DNA of 64,000 bases from Neobacillus cucumis (GCF_023715505.1 NZ_JAMBOH010000024.1:13737-77736); one strand, 5' to 3'. Shown: positions 44,008 to 53,705, numbered from the stretch's first letter. Notes: a model not told the origin generated them from the sequence alone. Translations and numbers: made by a program.

Positions 44008-44928
44008 TTATGGGATAATATTCCCTGCAGCTTTATAAATTTGATACCATTCTTCTCTTGTCAGTCTAATATCTGAACCTTGACATGCGTCTTTCATGCG
44101 CTCGACTTTAGTGGTTCCAAGTACCACCTGAATATTTGCCGGGTGGCGTGTAATCCAAGCCGTTGCAATTGCGGTATTCGTTACACCATATTTTTCAGCG
44201 ATACCGTCTATTGTCTCGTTTAGCTCCGGATAGTGCTCTAAATCGCCTAAAAAGGTTCCGGCAAAGAAACCGTGCTGATACGGGGACCACGCTTGCATGG
44301 TGATATCATTTAAGCGGCAGTATTCTAAAACACTCATGTCCCGATTAATTGCTTGGTCCATTTTCATGTTTAGTGTAATTCCTGCATCAATCATAGGTGT
44401 ATGCGCAATGCTAAACTGAAGCTGGTTTACAACTAACTTGTGGGGTGTGTATTTTTGCAACAGTTCTATTTGAGCAGGGTTATGATTGGAAACTCCAAAA
44501 TATCTAACCTTTCCACTGTTGTGAAGTTCTTCAAATGCCTCTGCTACCTCAGCAGGTTCCATTAATGGGTCTGGACGATGAAGAAGCAGTATATCAAGGT
44601 ATTCGGTATTTAATCTCTTTAAAATACCATCTACCGACTCCAGAATATGCTCTTTTGAAAAATCAAAATAACCGTTGCGAATCCCACATTTACTCTGTAT
44701 GATCATTTCTTCGCGGATAGAAGAATTCATATGTATCGCCTCTGAAAAAATCTCCTCAGATTTACCCTTCCCGTAGATATCCGCATGGTCAAAGAAGTTA
44801 ATTCCCTCCTCCAAGCTTGAGCGTATTAGGTTCTCTGCTTCAGCAATGGAAAGCTGTGGTATGCGCATATTTCCCATAATTATATTTGATACTTGAAGGT
44901 CTGTGTTTGCAATGTTTATGTATTTCAT
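44008..44928 (-). CDS. Aldo/keto reductase
   Basis: 306 residues from ATG 44928, with GGGAGGAG upstream; an extension to 44988 lacks support. It is a TIM barrel of the YdhF/YcsN type. INFFDHADIYGKGKSEEIF holds the catalytic Asp and Tyr, SKCGI the Lys, LLLHRPD the His, and GVSNHNP the NADPH region. It lies next to an AraC regulator at the edge of the rhamnose region. Reduction of lactaldehyde, the RhaD product, to propanediol would fit the context but is inference. Confidence 0.88.
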   Translation of the reverse strand: MKYINIANTDLQVSNIIMGNMRIPQLSIAEAENLIRSSLEEGINFFDHADIYGKGKSEEIFSEAIHMNSSIREEMIIQSKCGIRNGYFDFSKEHILESVDGILKRLNTEYLDILLLHRPDPLMEPAEVAEAFEELHNSGKVRYFGVSNHNPAQIELLQKYTPHKLVVNQLQFSIAHTPMIDAGITLNMKMDQAINRDMSVLEYCRLNDITMQAWSPYQHGFFAGTFLGDLEHYPELNETIDGIAEKYGVTNTAIATAWITRHPANIQVVLGTTKVERMKDACQGSDIRLTREEWYQIYKAAGNIIP

Positions 44929-45004
44929 ATAGTACTCCTCCCTTCTATTTTCCTTTCCATTATATCCTACAATGAAAGCGTCTACCAATAAATCCCGCTA
45001 GAGT

Positions 45005-45988
45005 TTAATCCAGTTTTGTTTTCTCATTTACTGCCTGTTCTCTGAATTCTTTTGGTGTCTGACCATACTTTCCTTTAAAAATCCGATAGAAATAGCTGAT
45101 GTTATCATACCCAACCTCTTCTACAATCGAAGAAATCGGCATCTCGGTACTCTCTAATAATTCTTTTGCTTTTACAAGCCTTCTTTCCTGCAGCAATTCT
45201 TTGAAGGTATGCGACGTCGCTTTTTTGATTGTCTTACTTAACCCATAGTGGGATTGGTTTAGTTTCTCTGCCAATTCATAAAGTGAAGCATGTTTATAAT
45301 TCTCTTCAATGTATTGAAGAGATTCGACCACCAAATAGTGGTTCATGGATGCTTCCTCTTTGCGCTCAACTAGATCCGTATTTTTGATTAATTCGATCAT
45401 CAATAGCCCCATATAAAGCTTAATAGTGGATTCCGAAAAAGGGGAAGAATGCATAATTTCATAGATGATTTTCCCAATCATATCCTGGATTGTCTCAACT
45501 TCGGCTACTTTAAAATATAAAAATTGTCCATTTTGTGTGTTATTGTATAAACCGCTGATTAAAAAATCACTGACAATATTGCCTGAATTTAAAAACGAAA
45601 AAATAAAATCAAAGAAGGCAGGACGAATGATAAAGTTAATAACAATATCTTCCTTGGCACATGCTTTAATTTCATGTTCAATATGTTGATTTAATAATAA
45701 TAGTTCCCCTTTTTTTAACGTAATGGGCCGGCCGCCTGCCGTTTGCTTAAGCTCACCATTATAGACATAATTAATCTCAATATAGTCATGCTTATGCAAA
45801 GGAAAATCAACAAAACGCGTATGCTTTCGAACCATAATCATCTTGTCATTACTAAGAAATTTTTCACTCTCTATGACAAAGTTCGTCTTACTCGTGTAGA
45901 GTTCTTTACTTACAATCTTTCGCTGGTCCAAAATGAGTTTCTCTTCATCCGTTACCTGGAGAAGTTCATCTAAAAGGTCCTGGTTCAT
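45005..45988 (-). CDS. AraC-family transcriptional regulator with cupin sensor domain
   Basis: 327 residues. The N-terminal cupin-like domain has FPLHKHDYIEINYVYNGEL, TLKKGELLLLNQHIEHEI and the usual beta strands. The C-terminal AraC double HTH runs from about 220, with SLYELAEKLNQSHYGLSKTIKKATSHTFKELL and ISSIVEEVGYDNISYFYRIFKGKYGQTPKEFR. ATG 45988 has AAAGGTGA upstream. It is directly upstream of the aldo/keto reductase and on the same strand, so it may regulate that gene or the neighbouring sugar genes. Ligand unknown. Confidence 0.9.
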   Translation of the reverse strand: MNQDLLDELLQVTDEEKLILDQRKIVSKELYTSKTNFVIESEKFLSNDKMIMVRKHTRFVDFPLHKHDYIEINYVYNGELKQTAGGRPITLKKGELLLLNQHIEHEIKACAKEDIVINFIIRPAFFDFIFSFLNSGNIVSDFLISGLYNNTQNGQFLYFKVAEVETIQDMIGKIIYEIMHSSPFSESTIKLYMGLLMIELIKNTDLVERKEEASMNHYLVVESLQYIEENYKHASLYELAEKLNQSHYGLSKTIKKATSHTFKELLQERRLVKAKELLESTEMPISSIVEEVGYDNISYFYRIFKGKYGQTPKEFREQAVNEKTKLD

Positions 45989-46092
45989 TGTAATTCACCT
46001 TTTCCAATTGCATTATTTCTTATTATTAGCCAAATCATATCATACCTCGGTCAACTAACTGAAAAACTAAATTAGACTTTAAGAAATAAAAA

Positions 46093-46121
46093 ACCTGGAC
46101 CAACGAAAAGTTGACCCGGGT
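46093..46121 (-). terminator. Terminator of the rhaM-MFS transcript
   Basis: Imperfect 12-base arms (ACCTGGACCAAC and GTTGACCCGGGT) and a 5-base loop, followed on the minus strand by TTTTTTATTT. Confidence 0.65.
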
Positions 46122-46139
46122 CATGCTCACTTCATTCAA

Positions 46140-47441
46140 TTAAACTGCTTTGCCTTTAATTGCTTTTGATTTTCCAAACCGCTCTTCTTCAATTTGTTTC
46201 AATGTTTTACCATTCGTATTTGGAGCAAGAAGAATCCCGATCACACAATGAATGGCTAAGAAGACAAGCATTACAATACCAGCGGTTTTAAATCCTAATT
46301 TATCCATCACAGTTGGTAATATAAAGGACCAGACCGCAATGCCGAGTCTTACTAAAAAGTACATAATACCTTGTGCACCAGCACGATATCTTGTTGGGAA
46401 AAGTTCGCTTGCCCATAAACCGTAGAACGCTTGAGCGCCGAAGCCAGCAGAACTGCCCCATAGAATAACGAAAGCAAAAAGTGAGAACCAGTTCATTCCT
46501 GTAAACGTTAGAATTAACCATGCTGCAATTCCCATTACCGCTCCTATTCCAAACAAAGAACGTCTGCTAAATTTGTCTCCTAGTTTCATGAATACAAAAT
46601 AAGTGGTTGCAACGGTTAAACTCCAAAGAAGAACCTGAAGTAAATTCGCTTGTGTACCTGTTAACCCGCCAACATTTTGATAGATGTATGGCATAAAATA
46701 CCCCATCGCACCTGCAGTTAAATTCCAGAACAAATAGATCCCGATTAAAAGAAATAATGCTTCACGATTTGGTCTTAGGCTTAATAATGTTTTGAGTACA
46801 CCTTTACTATTGCCGTTGCCTTCTTTCGCCTCTCGTTCTTTTCCTTCTTTCCAGATAGCAGATTCAGATAATCCTTGTCGGATGTACCATGTAATAAAAG
46901 CAATAATTAATAAGTGGATGAAAATAATACGGCTTCCTAGTAAACCTAGTGGTGCAAGTAAGACTGCGAGTAAAAAGGTAATTGCTGGACCTGTTGACCA
47001 TGCTAACTGTGCCGTTCCAACATGTGCAGCCCTTTTATCAGCCGGTGCTTCTTCGGCAATGTAGGTCCATGAGGCTGGGACCCCGGCACCGACAGCAATT
47101 CCTGTAATAATGGTCCCGATTAATAGCATAGGGAAGTTCACTGAAACGGCAATCAATAATACACCAAGCATATAAGCCAACAAGTCATAGGTATAAATAA
47201 ATTTTCGACCATATTTGTCACATAAATAACCACCAAACAAAGCTCCAATTGCAGCACCAAAAGCATTTGCGCTTAGAGCACTTAATAGGCCTACCGCTAT
47301 ATTATCTAAATGAAGATATGCTTGCCACATGGTTAAACTACTTGCAGCTGCGATGATGGATCCAGCTTCAATATAGTTCGCCATTGCAACAGAGATGGTT
47401 GCTTTCCAACCGGTCGTTTTTTTAGCACCAATCTTAGCCAT
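46140..47441 (-). CDS. MFS sugar transporter (probable rhamnose importer)
   Basis: 433 residues and 12 predicted helices. Sugar-porter features are GGYLCDKYGRKFIY between helices 2 and 3, RAAHVGTAQ in the central region, and ELFPTRYRAGAQGIMYFLVR (the PETKG-side ELFPT motif) in the second half. ATG 47441 has AGGAGG upstream. It follows rhaM on the same strand by 68 bases and is probably cotranscribed; a CcpA-like site sits in that gap. Neighbours suggest L-rhamnose as substrate; the family also carries other hexoses and aromatic acids. Confidence 0.85.
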   Translation of the reverse strand: MAKIGAKKTTGWKATISVAMANYIEAGSIIAAASSLTMWQAYLHLDNIAVGLLSALSANAFGAAIGALFGGYLCDKYGRKFIYTYDLLAYMLGVLLIAVSVNFPMLLIGTIITGIAVGAGVPASWTYIAEEAPADKRAAHVGTAQLAWSTGPAITFLLAVLLAPLGLLGSRIIFIHLLIIAFITWYIRQGLSESAIWKEGKEREAKEGNGNSKGVLKTLLSLRPNREALFLLIGIYLFWNLTAGAMGYFMPYIYQNVGGLTGTQANLLQVLLWSLTVATTYFVFMKLGDKFSRRSLFGIGAVMGIAAWLILTFTGMNWFSLFAFVILWGSSAGFGAQAFYGLWASELFPTRYRAGAQGIMYFLVRLGIAVWSFILPTVMDKLGFKTAGIVMLVFLAIHCVIGILLAPNTNGKTLKQIEEERFGKSKAIKGKAV

Positions 47442-47472
47442 TGTAATACCTCCTAATAATTTGTTATTATCT

Positions 47473-47486
47473 GGGAAACGGTTTCA
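47473..47486. promoter_or_regulatory. Cre-like site between rhaM and the MFS gene
   Basis: GGGAAACGGTTTCA fits the catabolite-responsive consensus TGNAANCGNWNNCW with one mismatch, and its GAAAC-G-GTTTC core is symmetrical. It lies about 30 bases before the transporter start. It could block elongation (roadblock) or repress a local promoter. Confidence 0.5.
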
Positions 47487-47509
47487 TTTTTGAAACTAGT
47501 ACAAAAACA

Positions 47510-47824
47510 CTATTCTAAATAAAATACTTCCTCTAAATTAATCGAAACTGGACTATTATCTGCATTCGTTTCCATTAGCGGCTCCATATACGCCCACCAT
47601 TTTTTACAGATAGCTGTTTGCGACATATACTCCCATTTCTCTTCATCCTCAATTTCTACATAAGCAAATAATCTACCAGTCTCTTTATCTAGAAAAATAG
47701 AATAATTATGTGCACCATGTGCCTTTAATTCTGCAGCCATCTCAGGCCATATTTCATCGTGGCGGCGCTTATATTCATCGTAACTATCACGGTTGACAAA
47801 CATGATACTCGCTTTTCTAATCAT
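47510..47824 (-). CDS. rhaM: L-rhamnose mutarotase
   Basis: 104 residues; interconverts alpha and beta anomers of L-rhamnose. [18 protein letters not shown] carries Tyr18 and the catalytic His22 as in E. coli Rha[18 protein letters not shown] and [12 protein letters not shown] match the rest of the family. ATG 47824 has AGAAAGGA upstream. It is the first gene of a unit with the MFS transporter. A weaker cre-like match (AGAAAGCGTTTTAT, two mismatches) lies upstream at 47877-47890 on the minus strand. Confidence 0.95.
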   Translation of the reverse strand: MIRKASIMFVNRDSYDEYKRRHDEIWPEMAAELKAHGAHNYSIFLDKETGRLFAYVEIEDEEKWEYMSQTAICKKWWAYMEPLMETNADNSPVSINLEEVFYLE

Positions 47825-47956
47825 AGATATTTTCCTTTCTAGAATTTAATTTTCCTCATAGCTAAACTATACCGCTATAAAACGCTTTCTTATAGGAGAC
47901 AAAGTTCAGTTAGGGGGGAGATTATTCAGAAAGTTGCAAGGGTTTCCAAAATAAAA

Positions 47957-47983
47957 AGCCAAGGACAAATACTTTCCTTGACT
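47957..47983 (-). terminator. Terminator of the sensor operon
   Basis: Arms AGCCAAGGA and TCCTTGACT (one wobble) with a 9-base loop, followed on the minus strand by TTTTTATTTT. It ends the sbp-kinase-regulator unit just past the regulator stop. Confidence 0.75.
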
Positions 47984-47994
47984 CTAACAAACTC

Positions 47995-49644
47995 TTATTT
48001 ATCGGCTGTTGATTTAAAGTACTGATCTCGGAATTGTGAAGGTGTCTGTCCGAGCCACTGTTTAAATAGACGGCTAAAATATTTCGTATCTTGATAACCG
48101 ACAGAAATGGCGATATCATAGATTTTCAAATCCGTTTTTTCTAATAATTCCTTCGCCTTTTCAAGCCTAGCGCTCGTTACATAATCTAAAATCGTTTCTC
48201 CAGTTTGATTTTTAAAATAGTCACAAAAATAGTTGGGGTTCATATAGACCTGCTGGGCAATTTTCTTTATTGAAATATTTTCTCCCAGATTATTTTTAAT
48301 CCACTCTTTTGCCACCTGAATAGGATTTTGTTGCTCTTTTTTCAAACCAACCATTTTTTCCATCACTTGTAGAATCCACACTTTTACCTGATCCTTCAAC
48401 TGAATGAAGTTTACCGCTTGCTTCGTGATTGTTAAGGCATTTGTTAGTAAATCCGGATCCTCACTATAGCCATCATTTTCAATCCAATGGTTAGCAATCC
48501 CAATTAATAAGTAATGAACTGCTTCGTTAATCATAAGAGGAGAAGGTAGAGCCTCTACCTCCCGAAAAAAACCTTGTAGTGACCGAAGGAGTTCATCCTT
48601 TTTCCCTTGTGCAAAAGAATTGATCACTTGTTCTGTATACTTTAGGATGGATGATGAAATCCCCTTTGATTTCTGACCTTTTATGTCTTGGAACGAGTCG
48701 GCCTGAAAGACGCGATTTCCTCCTTGAATCATTCGAAACTGAAGCAATGTAAGGAGCTCATTTTTCATATTACTAAATAAGGCAAGGTCCTTAAATTCAT
48801 GTCCGATTGCGATTGAAGCAGTAAACGGCGTTACTTTCTGAATGGTCACTCTAAGCTGTTCAGTAAATTGGCGGGGTAAGAATTCATAATCATGACTTTT
48901 TTCTTCCATGTGCAGTAATATCCAATAACTGAATTTACTGCCCCGCCACCACCAGCTATTAAACAGTTGAACTCGGATCTCAGCGTCGACTGATTCTTCT
49001 ATTATCTGTTCGATTGCCTGAGACCATTTATTCCAATCATCAGGTAAGAAATCTCTGGTTTTAGATAAAACCTGATCCACACTAATGTGAATTAATTGAT
49101 AACAGCCACAGCCGCCTGGAAACTGCCGGGTCCAGTTGAGATAAGAAATGTCCTTCTCTTCATTCCAGGTCATTTCACTTAATAGTTGAACCTGCTTAGT
49201 ATACTCCAGTTGCGAAGCTTTTTCTTGCATTGTGAGCCATTCCTGTTTTTCCTCTTGAACCTTCTGAATTTTTTGCTTAACTTCATCCATTTGAATTTGA
49301 AATTGTTCCTTATCAATTGGCTTCAAAATATAATTAACAGCACCATCTCGGAGGGCGGTCTGCAAATATTCAAAATCATCGTATCCACTTATAAAAATGG
49401 TCAGGAAGGATAGATGGCTTTTAAGCTTTTTATTTAAAGTTAACCCATCCATTTCCGGCATTCTTATGTCTGAAATAAGCAGATCAAAGGAAATCGATTG
49501 ATTGGTAACCGCTTCATATACTTCTAATCCATCTGAAAACGTACCGACAATTTCCCATTCATCACCCAATGAACGGACCATTCGCTCAATCCCCCTTCGA
49601 ATCCTTCCTTCATCATCGACAATAACCGTTTTTATCTGTGTCAT
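47995..49644 (-). CDS. YesN-type response regulator with AraC output
   Basis: 549 residues. The receiver domain (TVIVDDEGRIRRGIERM, LLISDIRMPEMDG with the phospho-acceptor Asp, YILKPID) occupies residues 1-125. A central region of unknown fold spans about 300 residues. The C-terminal AraC double HTH includes ISIKKIAQQVYMNPNYFCDYFKNQTGETILDYV and IYDIAISVGYQDTKYFSRLFKQWLGQTPSQFR. It overlaps the kinase gene upstream by 4 bases. It should activate a sugar-uptake promoter when phosphorylated; the nearby rhaM and rhaD units are the obvious candidates. Confidence 0.92.
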   Translation of the reverse strand: MTQIKTVIVDDEGRIRRGIERMVRSLGDEWEIVGTFSDGLEVYEAVTNQSISFDLLISDIRMPEMDGLTLNKKLKSHLSFLTIFISGYDDFEYLQTALRDGAVNYILKPIDKEQFQIQMDEVKQKIQKVQEEKQEWLTMQEKASQLEYTKQVQLLSEMTWNEEKDISYLNWTRQFPGGCGCYQLIHISVDQVLSKTRDFLPDDWNKWSQAIEQIIEESVDAEIRVQLFNSWWWRGSKFSYWILLHMEEKSHDYEFLPRQFTEQLRVTIQKVTPFTASIAIGHEFKDLALFSNMKNELLTLLQFRMIQGGNRVFQADSFQDIKGQKSKGISSSILKYTEQVINSFAQGKKDELLRSLQGFFREVEALPSPLMINEAVHYLLIGIANHWIENDGYSEDPDLLTNALTITKQAVNFIQLKDQVKVWILQVMEKMVGLKKEQQNPIQVAKEWIKNNLGENISIKKIAQQVYMNPNYFCDYFKNQTGETILDYVTSARLEKAKELLEKTDLKIYDIAISVGYQDTKYFSRLFKQWLGQTPSQFRDQYFKSTADK

Positions 49645-51482
49645 TTTCCATCACCATCCTCTTGAATCCCAGAATAATTAGATACCTCACCCTTTAAGAT
49701 TGCTGGAATTTGTATCATAATCTCTGTTCCTTTTTCTATGGAACTATGAACTCGTAATTCATATTGATCACCAAACATCATCATCACCCGGGCATGAACA
49801 TTCAATATCCCGAAACCGGATTCTCTTTTTCCCATTGGATCTGATTTTAATTTGCTATTTAACTCTGCCAACTTTTCCTCATTTATTCCTGGCCCATTAT
49901 CACGGATGGTAAATAAGATATCTTTTTTCCCTTGTTTATTTAGAATTTCTTTTACAGAAATTTGAATGCTTAAGCCTTTCCGTTTCTCCAATCCATATTT
50001 AATAGAATTTTCGACAAGCGGCTGTAAGATAAATTTGGGGGTAAAATAGGATCCAGAATCTAGCTCTATTTGAATGGTGTAAGTAAGTCTTTCCTCAAAT
50101 CGGAATTTTTGGATTTTTAGGTAATCCTGAATATGATCCACTTCTTGAGAAATCGGCACCAGTCGATCCTTATTACTTAGTGAATAACGGAGCATTCTTC
50201 CAAGAAGCGTAACCATTTCAACCACCATTTCGGATTCTCCATCTTCAACCGCCATACTAATTGTTTGGAGTGTATTGTACATAAAGTGCGGGTTAATTTG
50301 AGATTGCAGAGCATATAGTTCGGCGTTTTTCTGCCGAATTTCAATAGAATAATTTTTCTGAATTAACTCCCTAATTTCTTCCAGCATCGAATCAAAGCTT
50401 TGAGCCAGAACTCCAACCTCATCATTTGAGTGAATTGGAATTGAAACACTAAGATTCCCCTCTTTGACCTCTTGCATTAAATGCCCCAGCTTTTTAATTG
50501 GTTTGGTCACTGACCAGGCCAGAAAGCATGATATAAGACTCGTAATGATGACAAGCGCCAAAAAAGCTAAAACGGTTACATTTCTCACCATGTCAGTACC
50601 CATGGTTAAATGTTTTAAAGGAATACTATGAACCAAAATCCATTTATGGCGTGCTGATTTATTTACACTAATGAGTGTTTTTTCTTGACCTGTTCCTGTT
50701 TGGAAACTTCCGTTAACCAAAGGGTAGTCATTTATATCAGTAAAAACAGAGCCAATTTTAGAGGAATCCGTATGGAATATAACCTGTCCATTCTCATCCA
50801 TCACCCACATAGTGGCATTCTTTTCTTCTTCTAAATCAGCTAATACATCTTTAATAAAAGATAACTTAACAGCTAAAAAGAGCGTACCTAGCGACTTCCT
50901 ATTATCAAAATCTGTTACTTGCTTCATTAATAAAATATAAGGAGGATTCCCTTCAAACTTCAAACTTGCTTGTTTTGGAAGGATTAGTTGGATTTTGTCC
51001 CCTAGTGCGTGTTCTTCACCATACGGCAAAGATTGATTTTCAATGTTAAATCCCTCATAGGGTATACGTGTACTGATAAAAGATCGATTTTTAGATAATA
51101 GAAACGCTCCTAATATTTCTGAACTGTTATCAAGATAGGTATTAGTTAAAAAACTTTCTACAACAAATTGATCGCGATGTAATTCTGATTGATTCTTATA
51201 GCTGCTATCTCTTAACACAGACATAACATCGCTTGAGCTATAAATTAATTCGGGAAGCCGTTCCAATTCATCTAGGCTGTTTTCGATGTTATTATTGGCT
51301 TGCTTTAATAATTTTGGGATATATTCTCCAACTTTTTCTTCAATTGATTTCGTATATTCATAATAAGCTAGGGCACCTAATAGCCCCATAGGAATGACGG
51401 TTAACAAAATATACGTTATTATGAGTTTCGTTGATAACCGGGAGTTTTTTAATTTTATTTTTTCAAGAAGCCTAGAAATCAT
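49641..51482 (-). CDS. YesM-type sensor histidine kinase
   Basis: About 613 residues. Helix 1 is TKLIITYILLTVIPMGLLGAL. An extracytoplasmic sensor of about 260 residues and a second helix near 290-315 follow, then a HAMP linker (SVTKPIKKLGHLM), a His_kinase domain with INPHFMYNTLQ (phospho-His) and a HATPase with PLVENSIKYGLEKR and GFGILNVHAR. The start is uncertain: ATG 51482, TTG 51491 or ATG 51494 near GGGAG, all overlapping the end of the binding-protein gene. The kinase probably reads the state of that lipoprotein, as in XylFII-LytS. Confidence 0.9.
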   Translation of the reverse strand: MISRLLEKIKLKNSRLSTKLIITYILLTVIPMGLLGALAYYEYTKSIEEKVGEYIPKLLKQANNNIENSLDELERLPELIYSSSDVMSVLRDSSYKNQSELHRDQFVVESFLTNTYLDNSSEILGAFLLSKNRSFISTRIPYEGFNIENQSLPYGEEHALGDKIQLILPKQASLKFEGNPPYILLMKQVTDFDNRKSLGTLFLAVKLSFIKDVLADLEEEKNATMWVMDENGQVIFHTDSSKIGSVFTDINDYPLVNGSFQTGTGQEKTLISVNKSARHKWILVHSIPLKHLTMGTDMVRNVTVLAFLALVIITSLISCFLAWSVTKPIKKLGHLMQEVKEGNLSVSIPIHSNDEVGVLAQSFDSMLEEIRELIQKNYSIEIRQKNAELYALQSQINPHFMYNTLQTISMAVEDGESEMVVEMVTLLGRMLRYSLSNKDRLVPISQEVDHIQDYLKIQKFRFEERLTYTIQIELDSGSYFTPKFILQPLVENSIKYGLEKRKGLSIQISVKEILNKQGKKDILFTIRDNGPGINEEKLAELNSKLKSDPMGKRESGFGILNVHARVMMMFGDQYELRVHSSIEKGTEIMIQIPAILKGEVSNYSGIQEDGDGK

Positions 51483-52521
51483 ATTGCTCAACATTCTCCC
51501 TTGTAAAATCAATTGGCAGCCCCATAATCACCGTGTCACCTTTAATTTTGATATTACCTACTTTCCCAATGTGCTGCCCATCCTTAAGCTTGCCCCCATT
51601 CAATAATTCTTTAGCTAAACTAACAGTTAAATAGCCTAGTTTCTTAGGGCTCCATAATGTGATCATTTGTGCCGATCCATCTTTTAAATAACTCCTCATT
51701 AAATTAGGGGTGGAGAGCCCTGTTACGGTAACGATCCCCGCCTTTCCCGCGTCCTGTACTGCTTGTGCAGCGGCAGGTGGTCCAACAGAAGAACTGCCTA
51801 GTATCCCTTTCAAACGTGGAAAAGATTTTAATAGCCTTTCAGCCCCCGTGTATGATTTTTGGGGATTATCTTCTGTCTCAACTACTTCTATTAATTTCAT
51901 TTCCGGATATACTTCTTTCTGCTGCTCGATTATATAGTTCATCCATTCTGATAAATTGGCAGCAGCATTAGAACCGGTCAAAATAGCATATTCACCTTTT
52001 TCCCCCATCTGGGAAGCCAAATTATCCATTAAATGCCGGCCAAGGTTTTCCGGATCGACCATATTAATAAAAAGTTCTCTGTATTTTGTGTTGGTATCGG
52101 AATCCCAAGTGATCACTTTTATCCCTTTTTCTTCGGCCCTTTTTAATACAGGTCCTAATTTTTCAGGATCGTTAGCTGAAACGGCGATGAGATCAACGTC
52201 CCTACGAATAAAATCATCTATAATATTCCACTGTTGTTCCCAATCTGCTATAGGCGGACCTTCATAAAGAACGTTAACATGTAAGTCCTCCCCGGCCTCA
52301 CGTGCTCCTTCTTCCACAGCATTGAAATAAGGAATCCCACTTACTTTAGGTACGATGGCAATCGTGTAATTTTCTTTGCTTTCATTTTGTTTATTTTGCT
52401 CTTTCTTTTGATCTCCGTTATAAATAATTTGATATTTTCCGGAATTCAAATCGCAACCGCTTACAAATATCGCTATTAAAAAACAAACCAAAAATTTAAA
52501 GTTGTTTTTAATGTTCAACAC
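51472..52521 (-). CDS. RhaS/LsrB-like sugar-binding lipoprotein in a sensor operon
   Basis: 349 residues. A lipobox, FVSGC with Cys23, anchors the mature protein outside the membrane. Its type I periplasmic-binding fold shows IAIVPKVSGIPYFNAVEEGA, VITWDSDTNTKY, GPPAAAQAVQDAG and GLSTPNLMRSYLKDG, ending FTRENVEQYDF. These blocks match the RhaS (rhamnose) and LsrB (AI-2) group of binding proteins. There is no ABC permease or ATPase beside it; it overlaps a histidine kinase gene, so it is a sensory, not a transport, component. Rhamnose is the likely ligand because rhaD and rhaM flank the operon; AI-2 cannot be excluded. Confidence 0.88.
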   Translation of the reverse strand: MLNIKNNFKFLVCFLIAIFVSGCDLNSGKYQIIYNGDQKKEQNKQNESKENYTIAIVPKVSGIPYFNAVEEGAREAGEDLHVNVLYEGPPIADWEQQWNIIDDFIRRDVDLIAVSANDPEKLGPVLKRAEEKGIKVITWDSDTNTKYRELFINMVDPENLGRHLMDNLASQMGEKGEYAILTGSNAAANLSEWMNYIIEQQKEVYPEMKLIEVVETEDNPQKSYTGAERLLKSFPRLKGILGSSSVGPPAAAQAVQDAGKAGIVTVTGLSTPNLMRSYLKDGSAQMITLWSPKKLGYLTVSLAKELLNGGKLKDGQHIGKVGNIKIKGDTVIMGLPIDFTRENVEQYDF

Positions 52522-52554
52522 CTCACAAAAGAGAAGCTAAATAAATGGAAAGAA

Positions 52555-52578
52555 GAGGCCATTTATTAACTTGGCCTC
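52555..52578 (-). terminator. Terminator of rhaD
   Basis: A 7-bp stem GAGGCCA/TGGCCTC with a 10-base loop, followed on the minus strand by TTCTTTCC. It lies between rhaD and the binding-protein gene. Confidence 0.6.
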
Positions 52579-52762
52579 CCTAACAGTATAACATATTCTG
52601 AAATAGTTTTTATTATTTTAATAAAGGCTCTTTTTGTAAACTTTGTTGCTTTTCGACCTTAAAAAAGGGCAATTTACTAAGTTTCAGGGCAATTTTCGCA
52701 AATGTTCTTACGAAAATTAATGGACAATTATGTCCCCTAATAGTAAATCGATGTTAGAAGTT

Positions 52763-53596
52763 TTATAAATTTAAGATTCCTGGTCTTGGAACAACTTTGA
52801 AAGCATCCGCAAGGTCTTGAAGCTGCTGGTCGGTAATGGTTTGTTTTTTGCCACCTTGGGCACAGACAATTGTATACACCTGAGCTGCTTTTTCAGCTGT
52901 TTCAATCAAACCAAATGTTTCATCCATTGTCGCCCCAGCACCAAAAATTCCATGATGCGGCCAAACAACAAGGCGGACATGCTCCATTTTCTCTGCAGTT
53001 GTTTCACCGATTTCATTGGTACCTGGAATAATCCACGGGATAACGCCGACACCATCAGGGAAAACGACAATACATTCTGTACACATTTCCCAGAGCGTTT
53101 TCGTAAAGTCTTCTTCCTTTAAACTATGTGTAAAAGTCATTGCAATTAGGTTTGTAGCATGGCAGTGCATAATCACACGATGGTTTTTATCCGCTGCAAT
53201 TCTTTTTATATGATTCATTAAGTGTGTTGGTAGTTCACTTGTTGCAACACCGCCATCTTCAAGGCCCCATAGGATTTCGTAGCTTTTTCCGTCTGCAGCA
53301 ATACGGATAACTCCCAAGTTAGAAGCAGGATCTTCTTTTACATTTTTGAAGTATTTTCCAGAACCTGTTACAGCAAAATATCTTCCTGCCAGTTCAGACG
53401 CATCAAAATTCATTGGTACTGTTCTTACCACTTTATCAACATCCAAGTAAGGTAAAACTTCATATTCATTTAATAAATAACTGATATTTCCGCCATTACG
53501 TTCATCCCAGCCTAAACGGTAAAGGTTTGCTGTTGCTTCAATCATTTCTTGTAAAAATGGTGCTGTATATATTAAATTTCTCAATGTCATACTCAT
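52763..53596 (-). CDS. rhaD: Rhamnulose-1-phosphate aldolase
   Basis: 277 residues; a zinc class II aldolase that splits L-rhamnulose 1-phosphate into dihydroxyacetone phosphate and L-lactaldehyde. [13 protein letters not shown] and [10 protein letters not shown] bind the phosphate, Glu121 (in SELPTH) is the catalytic acid/base, and MHCHATN (His144, His146) with WPHHGIF provides the zinc ligands. ATG 53596 has GGGAGA upstream. The gene is alone in its transcript, with direct repeats upstream that look like regulator sites. The isomerase and kinase that make its substrate are not in the window. Confidence 0.95.
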   Translation of the reverse strand: MSMTLRNLIYTAPFLQEMIEATANLYRLGWDERNGGNISYLLNEYEVLPYLDVDKVVRTVPMNFDASELAGRYFAVTGSGKYFKNVKEDPASNLGVIRIAADGKSYEILWGLEDGGVATSELPTHLMNHIKRIAADKNHRVIMHCHATNLIAMTFTHSLKEEDFTKTLWEMCTECIVVFPDGVGVIPWIIPGTNEIGETTAEKMEHVRLVVWPHHGIFGAGATMDETFGLIETAEKAAQVYTIVCAQGGKKQTITDQQLQDLADAFKVVPRPGILNL

Positions 53597-53624
53597 GATT
53601 TTTCTCTCCCTTTTAATGAATTGA

Positions 53625-53705
53625 TTTATGTTTAATTTGTTTATGTTTATTTATCTTCTTTACATTTACATCATAACTCCTCATCAAACACAAATCAACA
53701 CAAAT
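53625..53705. promoter_or_regulatory. Two pairs of direct repeats upstream of rhaD
   Basis: TTTATGTTTA occurs at 53625-53634 and 53640-53649, 15 bp apart. AACACAAAT occurs at 53687-53695 and 53697-53705, 10 bp apart. Direct repeats in helical register upstream of a sugar gene are typical of DeoR- or AraC-type regulator sites. Which regulator binds is unknown. Confidence 0.45.

Noticed and set aside
51472..52521. Binding protein as part of an ABC importer
   Set aside because: No permease or ATPase gene lies in its operon; it overlaps a sensor kinase gene instead.
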